DNA of 36,955 nt from Candidatus Alistipes intestinipullorum (GTDB lineage Bacteria > Bacteroidota > Bacteroidia > Bacteroidales > Rikenellaceae): assembly GCA_019113885.1 (NCBI GenBank), contig DXGO01000123.1, positions 1-36,955 of the forward strand, given 5' to 3'. The number at the start of each line of letters is the position of its first letter. The first letter of the stretch is position 1. Below, piece after piece: positions 8,177-16,611 of the stretch. The translations under genes were made by a program, and so were the position numbers. The notes beneath the pieces are model-generated. The model made no database searches and was not told where the DNA came from. It saw only the letters and a list, made by a program, of their open reading frames with translations.

Positions 8177-8891
8177 GGACGTGAGCGGCAGGAGGGCCGT
8201 CAGCAGGGAAGGATTCGCCCTGCAACCGAGGCGGGGTATGCCGGGAAGCGCCTGCCGCAGGCCGGATCGGACCTGCCTTCTCCTCCTCGGAGAGCACCTC
8301 CCGCATGTAGTATTTCACCGTCCACGAATCGTCGTCGGTCAGATCGTCCTTTTCACCGTTGTACTCGGCGACGGGTTGGATCCGCAGCCGGTATTCGTAC
8401 CCGGGAGTGAAGTCGAACCCTTCGATTTCCCACGGGAAGGCCTGCCACTGGGCTTCACCCCCGTAACGCAGATCCCGTATCCAGTAGGCGGCGATTTGCG
8501 TATCGGCCCGTTCGGAGGCGATGATTACCTCGTATTCGGGACTGAACGTCAGCGGGTCGACCGCCATTTCAGCCCGTGTGCGCGAAAACATCTCCTCCAT
8601 CGTGTATCGGCGGTCCGGGCCGTCGGCCGGAGGATTGGCGATCGGGTCGATGCGCACGCGCAACACCGTTTCGTATCCCTTCTCGAAGGAAAAACCCTCG
8701 ATCGTGCCCGAAAAGATCTCCCAGGTTCCCGTTCCCTTTTTGACGATGTAGGCCGGGACGTGTCCGAATCCCATGACGATGCCCGCCACTCCTTTTTCTG
8801 GCGCGATCGTCCAGGTCTCGGTGCGTGATTCGTCTTTGTTGCAACTGCCCGCCAGCAGCGGCAGCATCAGCAGTAACAGTACTCTTTTCAT
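8136..8891 (-). CDS. DUF4377 lipoprotein with two tandem domains and an aberrant C-terminal tail
   Basis: This is a 251-residue lipoprotein with lipobox LLAGSC (Cys17). Two DUF4377-type copies follow. Copy one (about residues 27-105) has GTWEIFSGTIEGFSFEKGYE, then RIDPIANPPADG and YTMEEMFS. Copy two (about 120-205) has QWQAFPWEIEGFDFTPGYEY, then WTVKYYMREVLS. Members are cell-surface or periplasmic lipoproteins, some in META/heat-shock-like proteins, and the role is unknown. A normal protein should end near MREVLSEEEK. The last ~45 residues are Pro/Ala/Arg-rich, read antisense into the DUF454 gene and look non-native, so the original stop may be lost or shifted. No TAnnTTTG box is visible upstream. 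Confidence 0.75.
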   Translation of the reverse strand: MKRVLLLLMLPLLAGSCNKDESRTETWTIAPEKGVAGIVMGFGHVPAYIVKKGTGTWEIFSGTIEGFSFEKGYETVLRVRIDPIANPPADGPDRRYTMEEMFSRTRAEMAVDPLTFSPEYEVIIASERADTQIAAYWIRDLRYGGEAQWQAFPWEIEGFDFTPGYEYRLRIQPVAEYNGEKDDLTDDDSWTVKYYMREVLSEEEKAGPIRPAAGASRHTPPRLQGESFPADGPPAAHVPTCAAWRTKGCAT

Positions 8892-8969
8892 GTCGGGTTG
8901 GTGCTTTGATGGGTAATAGCTGTCTTTTAAATGTTTTCTTGGGCGGAATACTGCGTCGGAGAACGGAAG

Positions 8970-8990
8970 AAAGCCCTGTGAAAGGGCTTT
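8970..8990. terminator. Hairpin terminator between the small membrane gene and the DUF4377 gene
   Basis: AAAGCCCT and AGGGCTTT form an 8-bp stem with loop GTGAA. A T7 run follows on the plus strand, and TCTTCC follows on the minus strand, where the typA transcript would end. The rest of the 8892-9150 gap holds no gene I can support: its minus-strand frame is Lys/Arg/Gln-rich and looks like a shadow. Confidence 0.7.
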
Positions 8991-9150
8991 TTTTCTGGAT
9001 GGAGTGTTTCTGCGGATTTTTGGCCTTGCCGGTTTCCTCTGCGTCTATCCTCGGCCGTCTTGCTTCGGCCCTGCTTTTTGGGGGGCAGCCGGGTCTCCCC
9101 GCGCTTCTGCCGGTTTTCCTGCAACTCTCTTCGACCTTTCGGTCCCCGCC

Positions 9151-9468
9151 TCAGCCCAGGTAGCGCTCGGCGAGCGAGATCAGGAACCCGAAGAGCAGCG
9201 CGTTGAACAGCATGAGCGGAATGGATTTCTGCTCCTTGCCCGAGGCGGTGAAGAGCGTGGGGAGGGTCAGCATCACCGTGACACCCATGCCGTCGGCCCA
9301 CCAGGGCAGGTAGGGCAGGTCGCCGTAGAAGATGATGATGGCCGAGAAGAGGTAGACGAGCAGCGCGGCGATGCACGAGCGGGCCGAGAACTTCTGGAAG
9401 ATCATCGGAATGACCACCAGCGCTCCGGCAACGGCCCCGGTGGCCAGCGAAAGCGAAAAATGGGTCAT
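9151..9468 (-). CDS. Small hydrophobic membrane protein, unrecognised
   Basis: I do not recognise this 105-residue protein. It has four likely membrane segments, near residues 8-25, 31-48, 57-75 and 81-100, with short loops (FQKFSAR, YGDLPYLPWWADG, ASGKEQK). It starts 9 nt after the typA stop and reads the same way, so it is almost certainly cotranscribed with typA. That pairing does not reveal a job. It ends about 160 nt before the next terminator. Confidence 0.75.
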   Translation of the reverse strand: MTHFSLSLATGAVAGALVVIPMIFQKFSARSCIAALLVYLFSAIIIFYGDLPYLPWWADGMGVTVMLTLPTLFTASGKEQKSIPLMLFNALLFGFLISLAERYLG

Positions 9469-9477
9469 GGCCGTGTG

Positions 9478-11280
9478 TTATTTGGCCGCACGTTTGCGGT
9501 CGTTCTCGTTGAGCAGAATCTTCCGCAGACGCATGGCGTGGGGCGTTACCTCGACGTATTCGTCCTCCTGGATGTATTCGAGGGCTTCCTCCAGCGTAAA
9601 GACTTTCGGCGGTACGATGACGGCCTTGTCGTCCGATCCCGAGGCGCGCATGTTGGTCAGCTGTTTCGACTTGGTGACGTTGACCGTGATGTCGTTCTGG
9701 CGCGTATGCTCGCCGATGACCTGTCCCTCGTAGACCTGGTCCATGGGGCTGATGAAGAACCTTCCGCGGTCCTGCAGCTTGTCGATCGAGTAGGCGTAGG
9801 CCGTTCCGGTCTCGCCCGAGATGATCGAACCGTTGGTGCGCATCTCGATGTCGCCCGCCCAGGGTTCGAAATCCTTCAGGCGGTGGGTCATGATCGCCTC
9901 GCCGGCCGTAGCGGTGAGCATGTTCGAGCGCAGCCCGATGATGCCGCGCGAGGGTATCTCGAACTCCAGCCGCACGCGGTCGCCGTCCGACTCCATGTTG
10001 ACGAGCGTTCCCTTGCGGCGCGTGGTCATGTCGATCACCGTGCCGGAGTACTCCTCGGGGCAGTCGACGGTCATTTCCTCGACCGGTTCGCACTTCTTGC
10101 CGTCGATCTCCTTGACGATGACGCGGGGCTGCCCGACCTGCAGTTCATACCCCTCGCGGCGCATCGTCTCGATCAGCACCGAGAGGTGCAGCACGCCGCG
10201 TCCGAAGACGTTGAACGAGTCGGCCGACGGTCCGGGCGTCACGCGCAGGGCGAGGTTTTTCTCCAGCTCGCGGTCGAGGCGCTCCTTGATGTGGCGCGAG
10301 GTGACGTATTTGCCGTCCTTGCCGAAGAAGGGCGAGTTGTTGATCGTGAAGAGCATCGACATCGTCGGTTCGTCGATGGCGATCGGGGGCAGCGGCTCGG
10401 GGTTCTCATAGTCGCAGACCGTGTCGCCGATCTCGAAGCCGTCGATTCCCATGATGGCGCAGATCTCGCCGCACGTCACCTCCTCGACCTTCTTCTTGCC
10501 GAGCCCTTCGAAGACCATCAGCTCCTTGATCTTGCACTTCTGCTGTGTCACGCCGTCGCGTTTGGCGAGGGTGACGTTCTGCCCGGCGCGCAGCGTACCG
10601 CGGGTGAGTTTCCCGATGGCGATACGGCCCGTGTAGGAGGAGTATTCGAGCGAGGTGACGAGCATCTGGGGCGTTCCCTCGACGACGGCCGGCTCGGGGA
10701 TTTCGTCGATGATGGCGTCGAGCAACGGCACGATCGAGTCAGTCTTTTCGTTCCACTTGTGCGACATCCACCCCTGCTTGGCCGATCCGTAGATGGTCTT
10801 GTAGTCGAGCTGCTCCTCGGTGGCGTTGAGCGAGAACATCAGGTCGAAGACCTGCTCGTTGACCACTTCGGGACGGCAGTTGGGTTTGTCGACCTTGTTG
10901 ATTACCACGATGGGCTTCTTGCCCAGCGCCAGGGCCTTCTGCAGCACGAAACGCGTCTGGGGCATCGTCCCCTCGAAGGCATCGACGAGCAGCAACACGC
11001 CGTCGCACATGTTCAGCACGCGCTCGACCTCACCGCCGAAATCGGCGTGGCCCGGGGTGTCGATGATGTTGATCTTGTAGTCTTTGTAGATGACCGAGAC
11101 GTTTTTCGAGAGGATCGTGATCCCCCGTTCGCGTTCGAGGTCATTGTTGTCCAGAATGAGTTCTCCCGCCGGTTTGGCGTTGTCGCGCAGGATGTGACCC
11201 GCCAGAATCATCTTGTCGACGAGCGTCGTCTTGCCGTGGTCCACGTGAGCGATGATCGCTATGTTGCGCAGTTTTTGCAT
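9478..11280 (-). CDS. typA: TypA/BipA ribosome-associated translational GTPase
   Basis: TypA (BipA) is an EF-G-like GTPase that binds the 70S ribosome and supports ribosome assembly and growth under stress, notably cold. The 600-residue protein has G1 [15 protein letters not shown]2 [12 protein letters not shown]3 [15 protein letters not shown] and G4 NKVDKP, followed by domain II and the C-terminal domain typical of BipA. The start at 11280 ([14 protein letters not shown]) is canonical; the frame extends to 11316 but that lies upstream of the -7 box. All motifs are intact. A small membrane-protein gene follows after 9 nt. Confidence 0.97.
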   Translation of the reverse strand: MQKLRNIAIIAHVDHGKTTLVDKMILAGHILRDNAKPAGELILDNNDLERERGITILSKNVSVIYKDYKINIIDTPGHADFGGEVERVLNMCDGVLLLVDAFEGTMPQTRFVLQKALALGKKPIVVINKVDKPNCRPEVVNEQVFDLMFSLNATEEQLDYKTIYGSAKQGWMSHKWNEKTDSIVPLLDAIIDEIPEPAVVEGTPQMLVTSLEYSSYTGRIAIGKLTRGTLRAGQNVTLAKRDGVTQQKCKIKELMVFEGLGKKKVEEVTCGEICAIMGIDGFEIGDTVCDYENPEPLPPIAIDEPTMSMLFTINNSPFFGKDGKYVTSRHIKERLDRELEKNLALRVTPGPSADSFNVFGRGVLHLSVLIETMRREGYELQVGQPRVIVKEIDGKKCEPVEEMTVDCPEEYSGTVIDMTTRRKGTLVNMESDGDRVRLEFEIPSRGIIGLRSNMLTATAGEAIMTHRLKDFEPWAGDIEMRTNGSIISGETGTAYAYSIDKLQDRGRFFISPMDQVYEGQVIGEHTRQNDITVNVTKSKQLTNMRASGSDDKAVIVPPKVFTLEEALEYIQEDEYVEVTPHAMRLRKILLNENDRKRAAK

Positions 11281-11304
11281 GGAACGAATGTGTATTTTGT
11301 GACG

Positions 11305-11312
11305 CAAAGGTA
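11305..11312 (-). promoter_or_regulatory. typA -7 box TACCTTTG
   Basis: Perfect TAnnTTTG on the minus strand, 24 nt before the typA ATG. It lies 22 bp from the oppositely oriented aroB box, so the two promoters overlap. Confidence 0.6.
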
Positions 11313-11334
11313 ACAATTTCTCGGGAATAATCGC

Positions 11335-11342
11335 TACATTTG
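11335..11342 (+). promoter_or_regulatory. aroB -7 box TACATTTG
   Basis: Perfect TAnnTTTG, 24 nt before the aroB ATG. Its -33 region falls over the typA -7 box. Confidence 0.6.
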
Positions 11343-11366
11343 CTTACTTCTTAAAAAAGTTGAATA

Positions 11367-12383
11367 ATGAAACCTGTCTTCAATGTCCGCAGCCAGAGCG
11401 AAGTGTTCATAGGCCCCGTGGCCGACATCCTGCCGGGAGTCCTTCCCGAAGGAAGGGTCGTCGTGGTCTCCGACGCCACGATCGACCGGCTGTACCATCC
11501 GTTGCTCGCCCCCTATGAGTGCGTTCTGATCGGTACGGGCGAGAGCATCAAGACCCTGCAGACCGTCGAGACGATCTACCGGCGTTTTATCGAACTGGGC
11601 GTCGACCGCAAGACCTTTGTGCTGGGCATCGGCGGCGGCATCGTTACCGATGTGGCGGGGTTCGCCGCTTCGACCTATATGCGGGGCGTGCGTTTCGGCT
11701 TCGTCTCGACGACGCTCCTGGGGCAGGTCGACGCTTCGGTCGGGGGCAAGAACGGCGTGAACGTCGACGGGTACAAGAACATGGCCGGAACCTTTACCCA
11801 GCCGCAGTTCGTCATTTGCGACCCGGCGATGCTGCGCACGCTTCCCGACCGGGAGTTCCGTGCCGGGCTGGCCGAGGCGGTCAAGGCGGCGATCATTGCC
11901 GATGCCGACCTTTTCAACCGTATCGAGCAGGCGTCGTTCGAGTCCCTGCGTGCGGACAACGATCTGCTCTCCGACGTCGTGTCGGCGGCTATTCGCGTGA
12001 AGGCCGACATCGTCGAGCACGACGAGAAGGAGTCGGGCGAGCGGCGCAAACTCAACCTCGGACATACGCTGGCCCACGCCATCGAGAAGTGCTCCACGCG
12101 CATGAACCATGGTGAGGCCGTGGCCGTGGGAACGGCGCTGATCGCTTCGGCATCCGTAAGGCTGGGCTTGCTGGCCGAGGCGGATCGCCAGCGGATCGTT
12201 GCGGTGTTGTCACGGCTGGGTTTCGACCTGACGCCGCCCGTGGAGGTGAAGCGCCTGCTGAAGGAGGTCGGCAAGGACAAGAAGAGCGAGGACGGCATGC
12301 TGCGCATCGTCCTGCCGGTAGGGATTGGCGACTGTGAGGTGCGCCCCATGACCCGAGATGCGTTCGCCGCGCTGTTCCAATGA
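11367..12383 (+). CDS. aroB: 3-dehydroquinate synthase
   Basis: AroB converts DAHP to 3-dehydroquinate, the second step of the shikimate pathway, using NAD and a divalent metal. The 338-residue protein has the NAD-binding GIGGGIVTDVAGFAASTYMRG block near residues 90-110, FVSTTLLGQVDASVGGKNGVN, and the metal site RKLNLGHTLAHAIE with a second His in RMNHGEAVAVG. Length is normal. It is a single-gene unit, divergent from typA (86-bp gap with back-to-back promoters) and ended by the hairpins at 12393-12454. Confidence 0.96.
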   Translation: MKPVFNVRSQSEVFIGPVADILPGVLPEGRVVVVSDATIDRLYHPLLAPYECVLIGTGESIKTLQTVETIYRRFIELGVDRKTFVLGIGGGIVTDVAGFAASTYMRGVRFGFVSTTLLGQVDASVGGKNGVNVDGYKNMAGTFTQPQFVICDPAMLRTLPDREFRAGLAEAVKAAIIADADLFNRIEQASFESLRADNDLLSDVVSAAIRVKADIVEHDEKESGERRKLNLGHTLAHAIEKCSTRMNHGEAVAVGTALIASASVRLGLLAEADRQRIVAVLSRLGFDLTPPVEVKRLLKEVGKDKKSEDGMLRIVLPVGIGDCEVRPMTRDAFAALFQ

Positions 12384-12418
12384 TATAACTTGCCGGGAGG
12401 GATTTCCCGGTGACGGTA

Positions 12419-12454
12419 ACGGCCGGCACTCCGATTATGTCGGAGGCCGGCCGT
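12419..12454. terminator. Bidirectional hairpin between aroB and the AraC gene
   Basis: ACGGCCGGC and GCCGGCCGT form a 9-bp stem, extended inside by CTCCGA and TCGGAG. A smaller hairpin (CCGGGA...TCCCGG) precedes it at about 12393-12410. There is no T-run, but it is placed between convergent genes. Confidence 0.7.
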
Positions 12455-12469
12455 CGTCGTATGCGCTGC

Positions 12470-13321
12470 TCATTGGCGGGCGAAACGCTGGCGGTAGCGG
12501 GTCGGTGAGAGTCCGGTGCGCGAGCGGAAGAACTTCCCGAACGACGACTGGTCCGCAAATCCCAGCCCGTCGGCAATCTCCTTGATGTCGTGGCCCGTAC
12601 TGGCCAGCTCCTTCCGGGCCTCGGCACAGAGCAGTTCGGCCAGGTGGTCGTGCACCGTATGCCCGGTGGTTCGCTTGACGATCCGCGACAGGTAGGTGGT
12701 CGAGACGTGCAGCCGGTCGGCGTAAAAGGCAATGTCGTGGTGCGTGCGGAAGTGCTCGACCGAAAGCATCTTGAATTGCCGGAACAGCTTGTCGGTCCGT
12801 TTGACCCCGATCGGGGGTTCCTCGTCGCCATGGTGCAGGACGTCGGCCAACTGGAGCAGAAAGAGACTGCTCAGGTGGCGGATGATTCCCTCGCGGTAGT
12901 TTGCGAAGCACTCCAGCGCATCGGTAAACAGCGCGGCGGTTTTCCGGAGTTGTTCGTAGGCGGCGGCCTCGGTCCGGAGTACCGGGGGCCGGAAGTCGTC
13001 GCCGCGGCGTGTCAGCTGGTTGTACATCGCCTGCGCGTCGGGCAATGTATCGAAGAAGTCGGGCCGCAGGACGATGCAGGTCATGTCGAAATCCTGCGTG
13101 GCATGCCCCAGGCCGCAGCTGCGGCTCGGCGAGAGAATAAGTACATCTCCGCGGCGGATCTCCCGCTCCCGATCCCCTTCCGCAACCGTTGCCGATCCGT
13201 TTTCGACAATGCCGAAAAGGAACTCCTTCTCCAGGCGGATGTCGCCCGCAGCCAGTTCGCGGTGGCGGATTCTGCGGCAGGAGGTATTCCCGCGGCTGTA
13301 TTTATCCATGTCGATCCCCAT
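12470..13321 (-). CDS. AraC family transcriptional regulator
   Basis: This 283-residue regulator has an N-terminal cupin-like sensing half (RLEKEFLFGIVENGSATVAEG, RRGDVLILSP) and a C-terminal AraC double helix-turn-helix. The first HTH is DIAFYADRLHVSTTYLSRIVKRTTG and the second ADGLGFADQSSFGKFFRSRTGLSPTRYRQRF. The frame is open up to 13489, but the -7 box at 13386-13393 lies inside that stretch, so I use the ATG at 13321, preceded by AGGAAAAG; the ATG at 13309 is the alternative. It is divergent from the membrane/kinase fusion at 13501, so that gene is its most likely target. The ligand is unknown. Confidence 0.88.
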   Translation of the reverse strand: MGIDMDKYSRGNTSCRRIRHRELAAGDIRLEKEFLFGIVENGSATVAEGDREREIRRGDVLILSPSRSCGLGHATQDFDMTCIVLRPDFFDTLPDAQAMYNQLTRRGDDFRPPVLRTEAAAYEQLRKTAALFTDALECFANYREGIIRHLSSLFLLQLADVLHHGDEEPPIGVKRTDKLFRQFKMLSVEHFRTHHDIAFYADRLHVSTTYLSRIVKRTTGHTVHDHLAELLCAEARKELASTGHDIKEIADGLGFADQSSFGKFFRSRTGLSPTRYRQRFARQ

Positions 13322-13385
13322 CTTTTCCTGTATTTCCGGGCGGTTTCCGAGGGCTTTGCAGCCCCGGATTTCGTTTTTCTCCGAA

Positions 13386-13393
13386 CAAAGATA
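13386..13393 (-). promoter_or_regulatory. AraC gene -7 box TATCTTTG
   Basis: Perfect TAnnTTTG on the minus strand, about 65 nt before the chosen start at 13321. For the plus-strand fusion gene only a near match (GAAATTTG at 13459-13466) is seen. Confidence 0.55.
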
Positions 13394-13500
13394 CGCTTTT
13401 GTTTCGGATTCTACCAATTCCGGTCGCTTCTTCAAGACCCGATGTCGCAAGAAACCCCGAAATTTGCTCCCCGAAACCCAAATGCTCAAACTTGAAAATC

Positions 13501-14817
13501 ATGGATAAATACCTTGTCCGCCGTTACGCCTTGTTCCTCGTGTCGTTGTTCATCAATGCCTTCGGCATCGCACTGATTACCCGGGCGCTGCTGGGCACCT
13601 CTCCCATCACGAGCGTAACCTACGTGTTGAGCATGTTCACGCCGCTGACCATGGGGCAGTGGACCATCCTGCTCAACCTTTTGTTCATGCTCCTCGAACT
13701 TCCTTTCATGACGCGCGAGGATCTTCGTGTCGACCGGCGGATTTACCTGCTCCAGCTTCCCGTGACGCTCTTTTTCGGTCTCTTCATCGACTGGTCGATG
13801 AGCGCCCTGGGGTGGCTCGAGCCGCAAAACTATCTTGCGCAGCTTGCCAGCCTGCTGGTCGGGTGCGTCGTCCTGGCCGTCGGGATCGCCCTGGAGGTCA
13901 AGGTCAACATCGCCATGGCGGCCGGCGAATACTTCGTGCGGGCCATTTCGCGGCGGCTACGACGTGAATTCGGTTACGTGAAGCTGGGGTTCGACGTTAC
14001 GTTGGTGCTTCTCTCCTGTCTCCTGTCGTTGATCTTCATGTCGGGAATCTTCGGGGTGCGCGAAGGTACGGTTATCGCCGCGCTGGTCGTCGGTCCGATC
14101 GTGCACTTTATCACGCCGTTTTACCGCGGCCTGGGACGCTGGATCGGTGAGGGGCGTGATGCGACGGCTCCAGCTGCGGCGAATGCCCCGCGGCATGTCG
14201 TCGTTACCATTGCCCGGGAGTTCGGCAGCGGCGGCCACCTGCTGGGCGAACGGCTCTCCCAACGGTTGGGCATTCCCCTCTACGACCGTGAGTTCATCCG
14301 CCTTGCCGCGCAGAAGAGCGGTATGGACGAGGCATACATCCTGCACAACGAGCAGACGATCCCTTCGTTCTGGCTTAAATGCATCTTTGCCGAAACCAAT
14401 GGCGCGCGCCTGGGCCGGAGCCTCACGCCCGAGGATGTGCTCTTTGTCGCCGAGAGCCGGATTGTCCAGGAGTTGGCCGGGCGTGAGTCGTGCATCATCG
14501 TCGGACGCTGCGCCGATTTCGTGCTGCGCGAGGACCCCGGGGTAGTTCGGGTTTTCTGCTGTTCGGATGCCGAAAGCGCCCGCAAACGCTGCATTTCCGG
14601 ATACGGCATTTCGCCCGAAGAGGCCGAGAGCGAGATACGTCGTGTGAACCGCAACCGACGCATGCATTACGAGAGTTATACCGGGGAACGGTGGGATGAT
14701 CCTCATCGTTATGACCTGACTGTCAATACGGGACGCATGACGTTGGAGGATGCTTGCCTGTCGATCGAACGGCTCTATTTGCATCGGTTGGTCGGAGTGG
14801 CGAATACCAAGGCGTAG
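13501..14817 (+). CDS. YczE/YitT-type membrane protein fused to a cytidylate kinase-like domain
   Basis: This 438-residue protein has two parts. Residues 1-210 are a membrane domain of the YczE/YyaS/YitT type with five or six helices (near 8-30, 52-70, 80-103, 111-136, 165-185 and 189-205) and the GTSPITSVTYVLS loop. From residue 231 a cytidylate kinase-like (Cmk_2) domain begins with VVVTIAREFGSGGHLLGERL, then GIPLYDREFIRLAA, CIIVGRCADFVL and RRMHYESYTGERWDDPHRYDLTVNTG. The kinase half should be cytoplasmic and keeps its nucleotide loop. Its substrate is unknown; it may phosphorylate a nucleotide or act as a sensor domain. It faces an AraC regulator across 179 bp and stands alone as a transcription unit. 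Confidence 0.85.
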   Translation: MDKYLVRRYALFLVSLFINAFGIALITRALLGTSPITSVTYVLSMFTPLTMGQWTILLNLLFMLLELPFMTREDLRVDRRIYLLQLPVTLFFGLFIDWSMSALGWLEPQNYLAQLASLLVGCVVLAVGIALEVKVNIAMAAGEYFVRAISRRLRREFGYVKLGFDVTLVLLSCLLSLIFMSGIFGVREGTVIAALVVGPIVHFITPFYRGLGRWIGEGRDATAPAAANAPRHVVVTIAREFGSGGHLLGERLSQRLGIPLYDREFIRLAAQKSGMDEAYILHNEQTIPSFWLKCIFAETNGARLGRSLTPEDVLFVAESRIVQELAGRESCIIVGRCADFVLREDPGVVRVFCCSDAESARKRCISGYGISPEEAESEIRRVNRNRRMHYESYTGERWDDPHRYDLTVNTGRMTLEDACLSIERLYLHRLVGVANTKA

Positions 14818-14854
14818 GGGCCGGGACTTCAGTTTCCCGAAGAAGACAACCAGC

Positions 14855-14893
14855 AGAAGCGGGGCACCGGCTATCAGCCGGTGCCCCGCTTCT
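14855..14893. terminator. Long perfect hairpin between the fusion gene and maeB
   Basis: An 18-bp perfect stem (AGAAGCGGGGCACCGGCT and its complement) with the 3-nt loop ATC lies between two convergent genes. There is no T-run, but its strength fits a bidirectional terminator. Confidence 0.8.
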
Positions 14894-14954
14894 GTGTTCT
14901 CTGTCGACTGCTCCCTCGGGATATCCGAACCGTTCCCGCGAAGGTACGATGTGT

Positions 14955-16235
14955 CTATCGTTCGGCTGCCTTCAGCAACCGCTCCGCATAGGCTTTCCAG
15001 TCGGTGATCGGCTTGCGGGCGATGCCCGAAGCTACGGCGGCCTTGGCCACGGCCGTCGAGACGGCGCTCAGCAACCGTGGGTCGTAAGGTTTGGGAATCA
15101 GGTATTCACGTCCGAACTCGAGGTGTTCGAGCCCGTAGATTTTCAGTACCGACTCGGGCACCGGCTGGCGGGTGAGGTCGGCCAGGGCATGCGCTGCGGC
15201 GAGCTTCATGGCCTCGTTGATCTTCGTGGCGCCGACGTCGAGCGCTCCGCGGAAGATGTAGGGGAATCCCAGCACGTTGTTGACCTGATTGGGGTAGTCC
15301 GAGCGTCCCGTGGCGAAGATGATGTCGGGGCGCGACGTGACGGCCGTTTCGTAGGCGATCTCGGGATCGGGATTGGCCAGGGCCATGACTATCGGATTGG
15401 CACTCATCGTGCGGAGCATTTCGGCCGTCAGTACGTCGGCTTTCGAGACGCCGAGGAAAACATCGGCCCCGCGGATCGCATCGGCGAGGGTCGAGATACG
15501 ACGGTCGGTGGCGAATTCGCGTTTCATGGCGTTGATATCTTCGCGGTAGACGGTTACCACGCCGTGGCTGTCGCAGAGGATAATGTGTTCGCGTCGGATG
15601 CCGAGCGAGACGAAGAGCCGTGCGCAGGCGATGGCGGCCGCTCCGGCGCCGTTGACTACCACACGCATGGCATCGAGCGACTTGCCGGCGATCTGTGCGC
15701 CGTTGAGCAGGGCGGCCGACGAGATGATGGCCGTGCCGTGCTGGTCGTCGTGCATGAGGGGGATGTCGAGTTCTTCACGCAACCGGGCCTCGATTTCGAA
15801 ACACTCCGGGGCCTTGATGTCTTCGAGGTTGATGCCTCCGAAGGTGGGGGCGATGGCCTTTACGGTGCGGACGAAGGCTTCGGGATCGGTCTCGTTCACT
15901 TCGATGTCGAACGAGTCGATGTCGGCGAAGATTTTGAAGAGCATGCTCTTGCCTTCCATTACGGGCTTGGCGGCCAAAGGCCCGATATTGCCCAGTCCGA
16001 GGACGGCGGTACCGTTCGAGATGACGGCCACGAGGTTGCCGCGTCCGGTATAATCGTACACTTTTTCGGGGTCGGCTGCGATGGCGCGCGAGGGGGCCGC
16101 CACGCCGGGAGAATAGGCAAGCGCGAGGTCTTGCTGCGAGCGGTGGGGTTTGGTCGCTGTCACTTCTATTTTCCCGGGCCGACCTTCACTGTGATAGCGC
16201 AATGCCGCTTCGTCAAGTTTGTTTTTCGTATCCAT
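14955..16235 (-). CDS. NAD(P)-dependent malic enzyme, single-domain form
   Basis: The enzyme oxidatively decarboxylates malate to pyruvate. The 426-residue protein has the N-terminal malic domain ([63 protein letters not shown]) and the NAD(P)-binding domain ([21 protein letters not shown], then ALANPDPEI and [26 protein letters not shown]). It ends there: the phosphotransacetylase-like C-terminal domain of the approximately 760-residue MaeB usual in Bacteroides (from memory) is absent. The frame ends cleanly, with a strong hairpin downstream, so this is a natural short form and not a broken gene. Cofactor preference cannot be read from the sequence. Confidence 0.92.
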   Translation of the reverse strand: MDTKNKLDEAALRYHSEGRPGKIEVTATKPHRSQQDLALAYSPGVAAPSRAIAADPEKVYDYTGRGNLVAVISNGTAVLGLGNIGPLAAKPVMEGKSMLFKIFADIDSFDIEVNETDPEAFVRTVKAIAPTFGGINLEDIKAPECFEIEARLREELDIPLMHDDQHGTAIISSAALLNGAQIAGKSLDAMRVVVNGAGAAAIACARLFVSLGIRREHIILCDSHGVVTVYREDINAMKREFATDRRISTLADAIRGADVFLGVSKADVLTAEMLRTMSANPIVMALANPDPEIAYETAVTSRPDIIFATGRSDYPNQVNNVLGFPYIFRGALDVGATKINEAMKLAAAHALADLTRQPVPESVLKIYGLEHLEFGREYLIPKPYDPRLLSAVSTAVAKAAVASGIARKPITDWKAYAERLLKAAER

Positions 16236-16282
16236 CCTGTTTGCCGTTTATGAAGATTTGTGAGTTCTTATACGCTTAACGG

Positions 16283-16290
16283 CAAATATA
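16283..16290 (-). promoter_or_regulatory. maeB-like gene -7 box TATATTTG
   Basis: Perfect TAnnTTTG on the minus strand, 47 nt before the ATG. Runs of A and T at 16310-16345 just upstream could act as an UP-like element. The remaining part of the 16236-16611 gap holds only the ruvB terminator hairpin. Confidence 0.55.
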
Positions 16291-16520
16291 GGAAAATTAT
16301 CGTGCGGATACTAAATTTTTTTAGATTTTTTCACAAAAAATTTATAAACGAAGCGCGTACCTATTTTCTCCGCTGCTCCGGGAACGGCCCATGGCATTCG
16401 CCACACCTCCGGTGTATGCCGAAAAATCCCCAGATCGCCTGCCCGGAGAGGCCCCGTTTCGGTCGGGGGTGGAACCGTAAGTTCGGAAGAAAATCCTGAG
16501 CCGTCCGTTTCGTATGGCAA

Positions 16521-16549
16521 GAGAAGCCGGCCTTCTGCCCGGCCTTCTC
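16521..16549 (-). terminator. Probable ruvB terminator hairpin
   Basis: GAGAAGCCGG pairs with CCGGCCTTCTC (one bulged C) around a short loop, about 60 nt after the ruvB stop. No T-run follows on the minus strand. Confidence 0.5.
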
Positions 16550-16611
16550 CGAATTCGGTGCGGGTGCGGTATTCCTCCTTAAGGTGTGTCGGTCTCCGGG
16601 GGGCCGCCGGG

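Noticed and set aside
8927..9150. Lys/Arg-rich minus-strand frame downstream of the small membrane gene
   Set aside because: It belongs to a long frame that shadows typA, has no start of its own and runs through a terminator hairpin.
9004..11313. 769-codon plus-strand ORF over typA
   Set aside because: Antisense to typA, whose G1-G4 motifs are intact. Long antisense ORFs are expected in GC-rich DNA.
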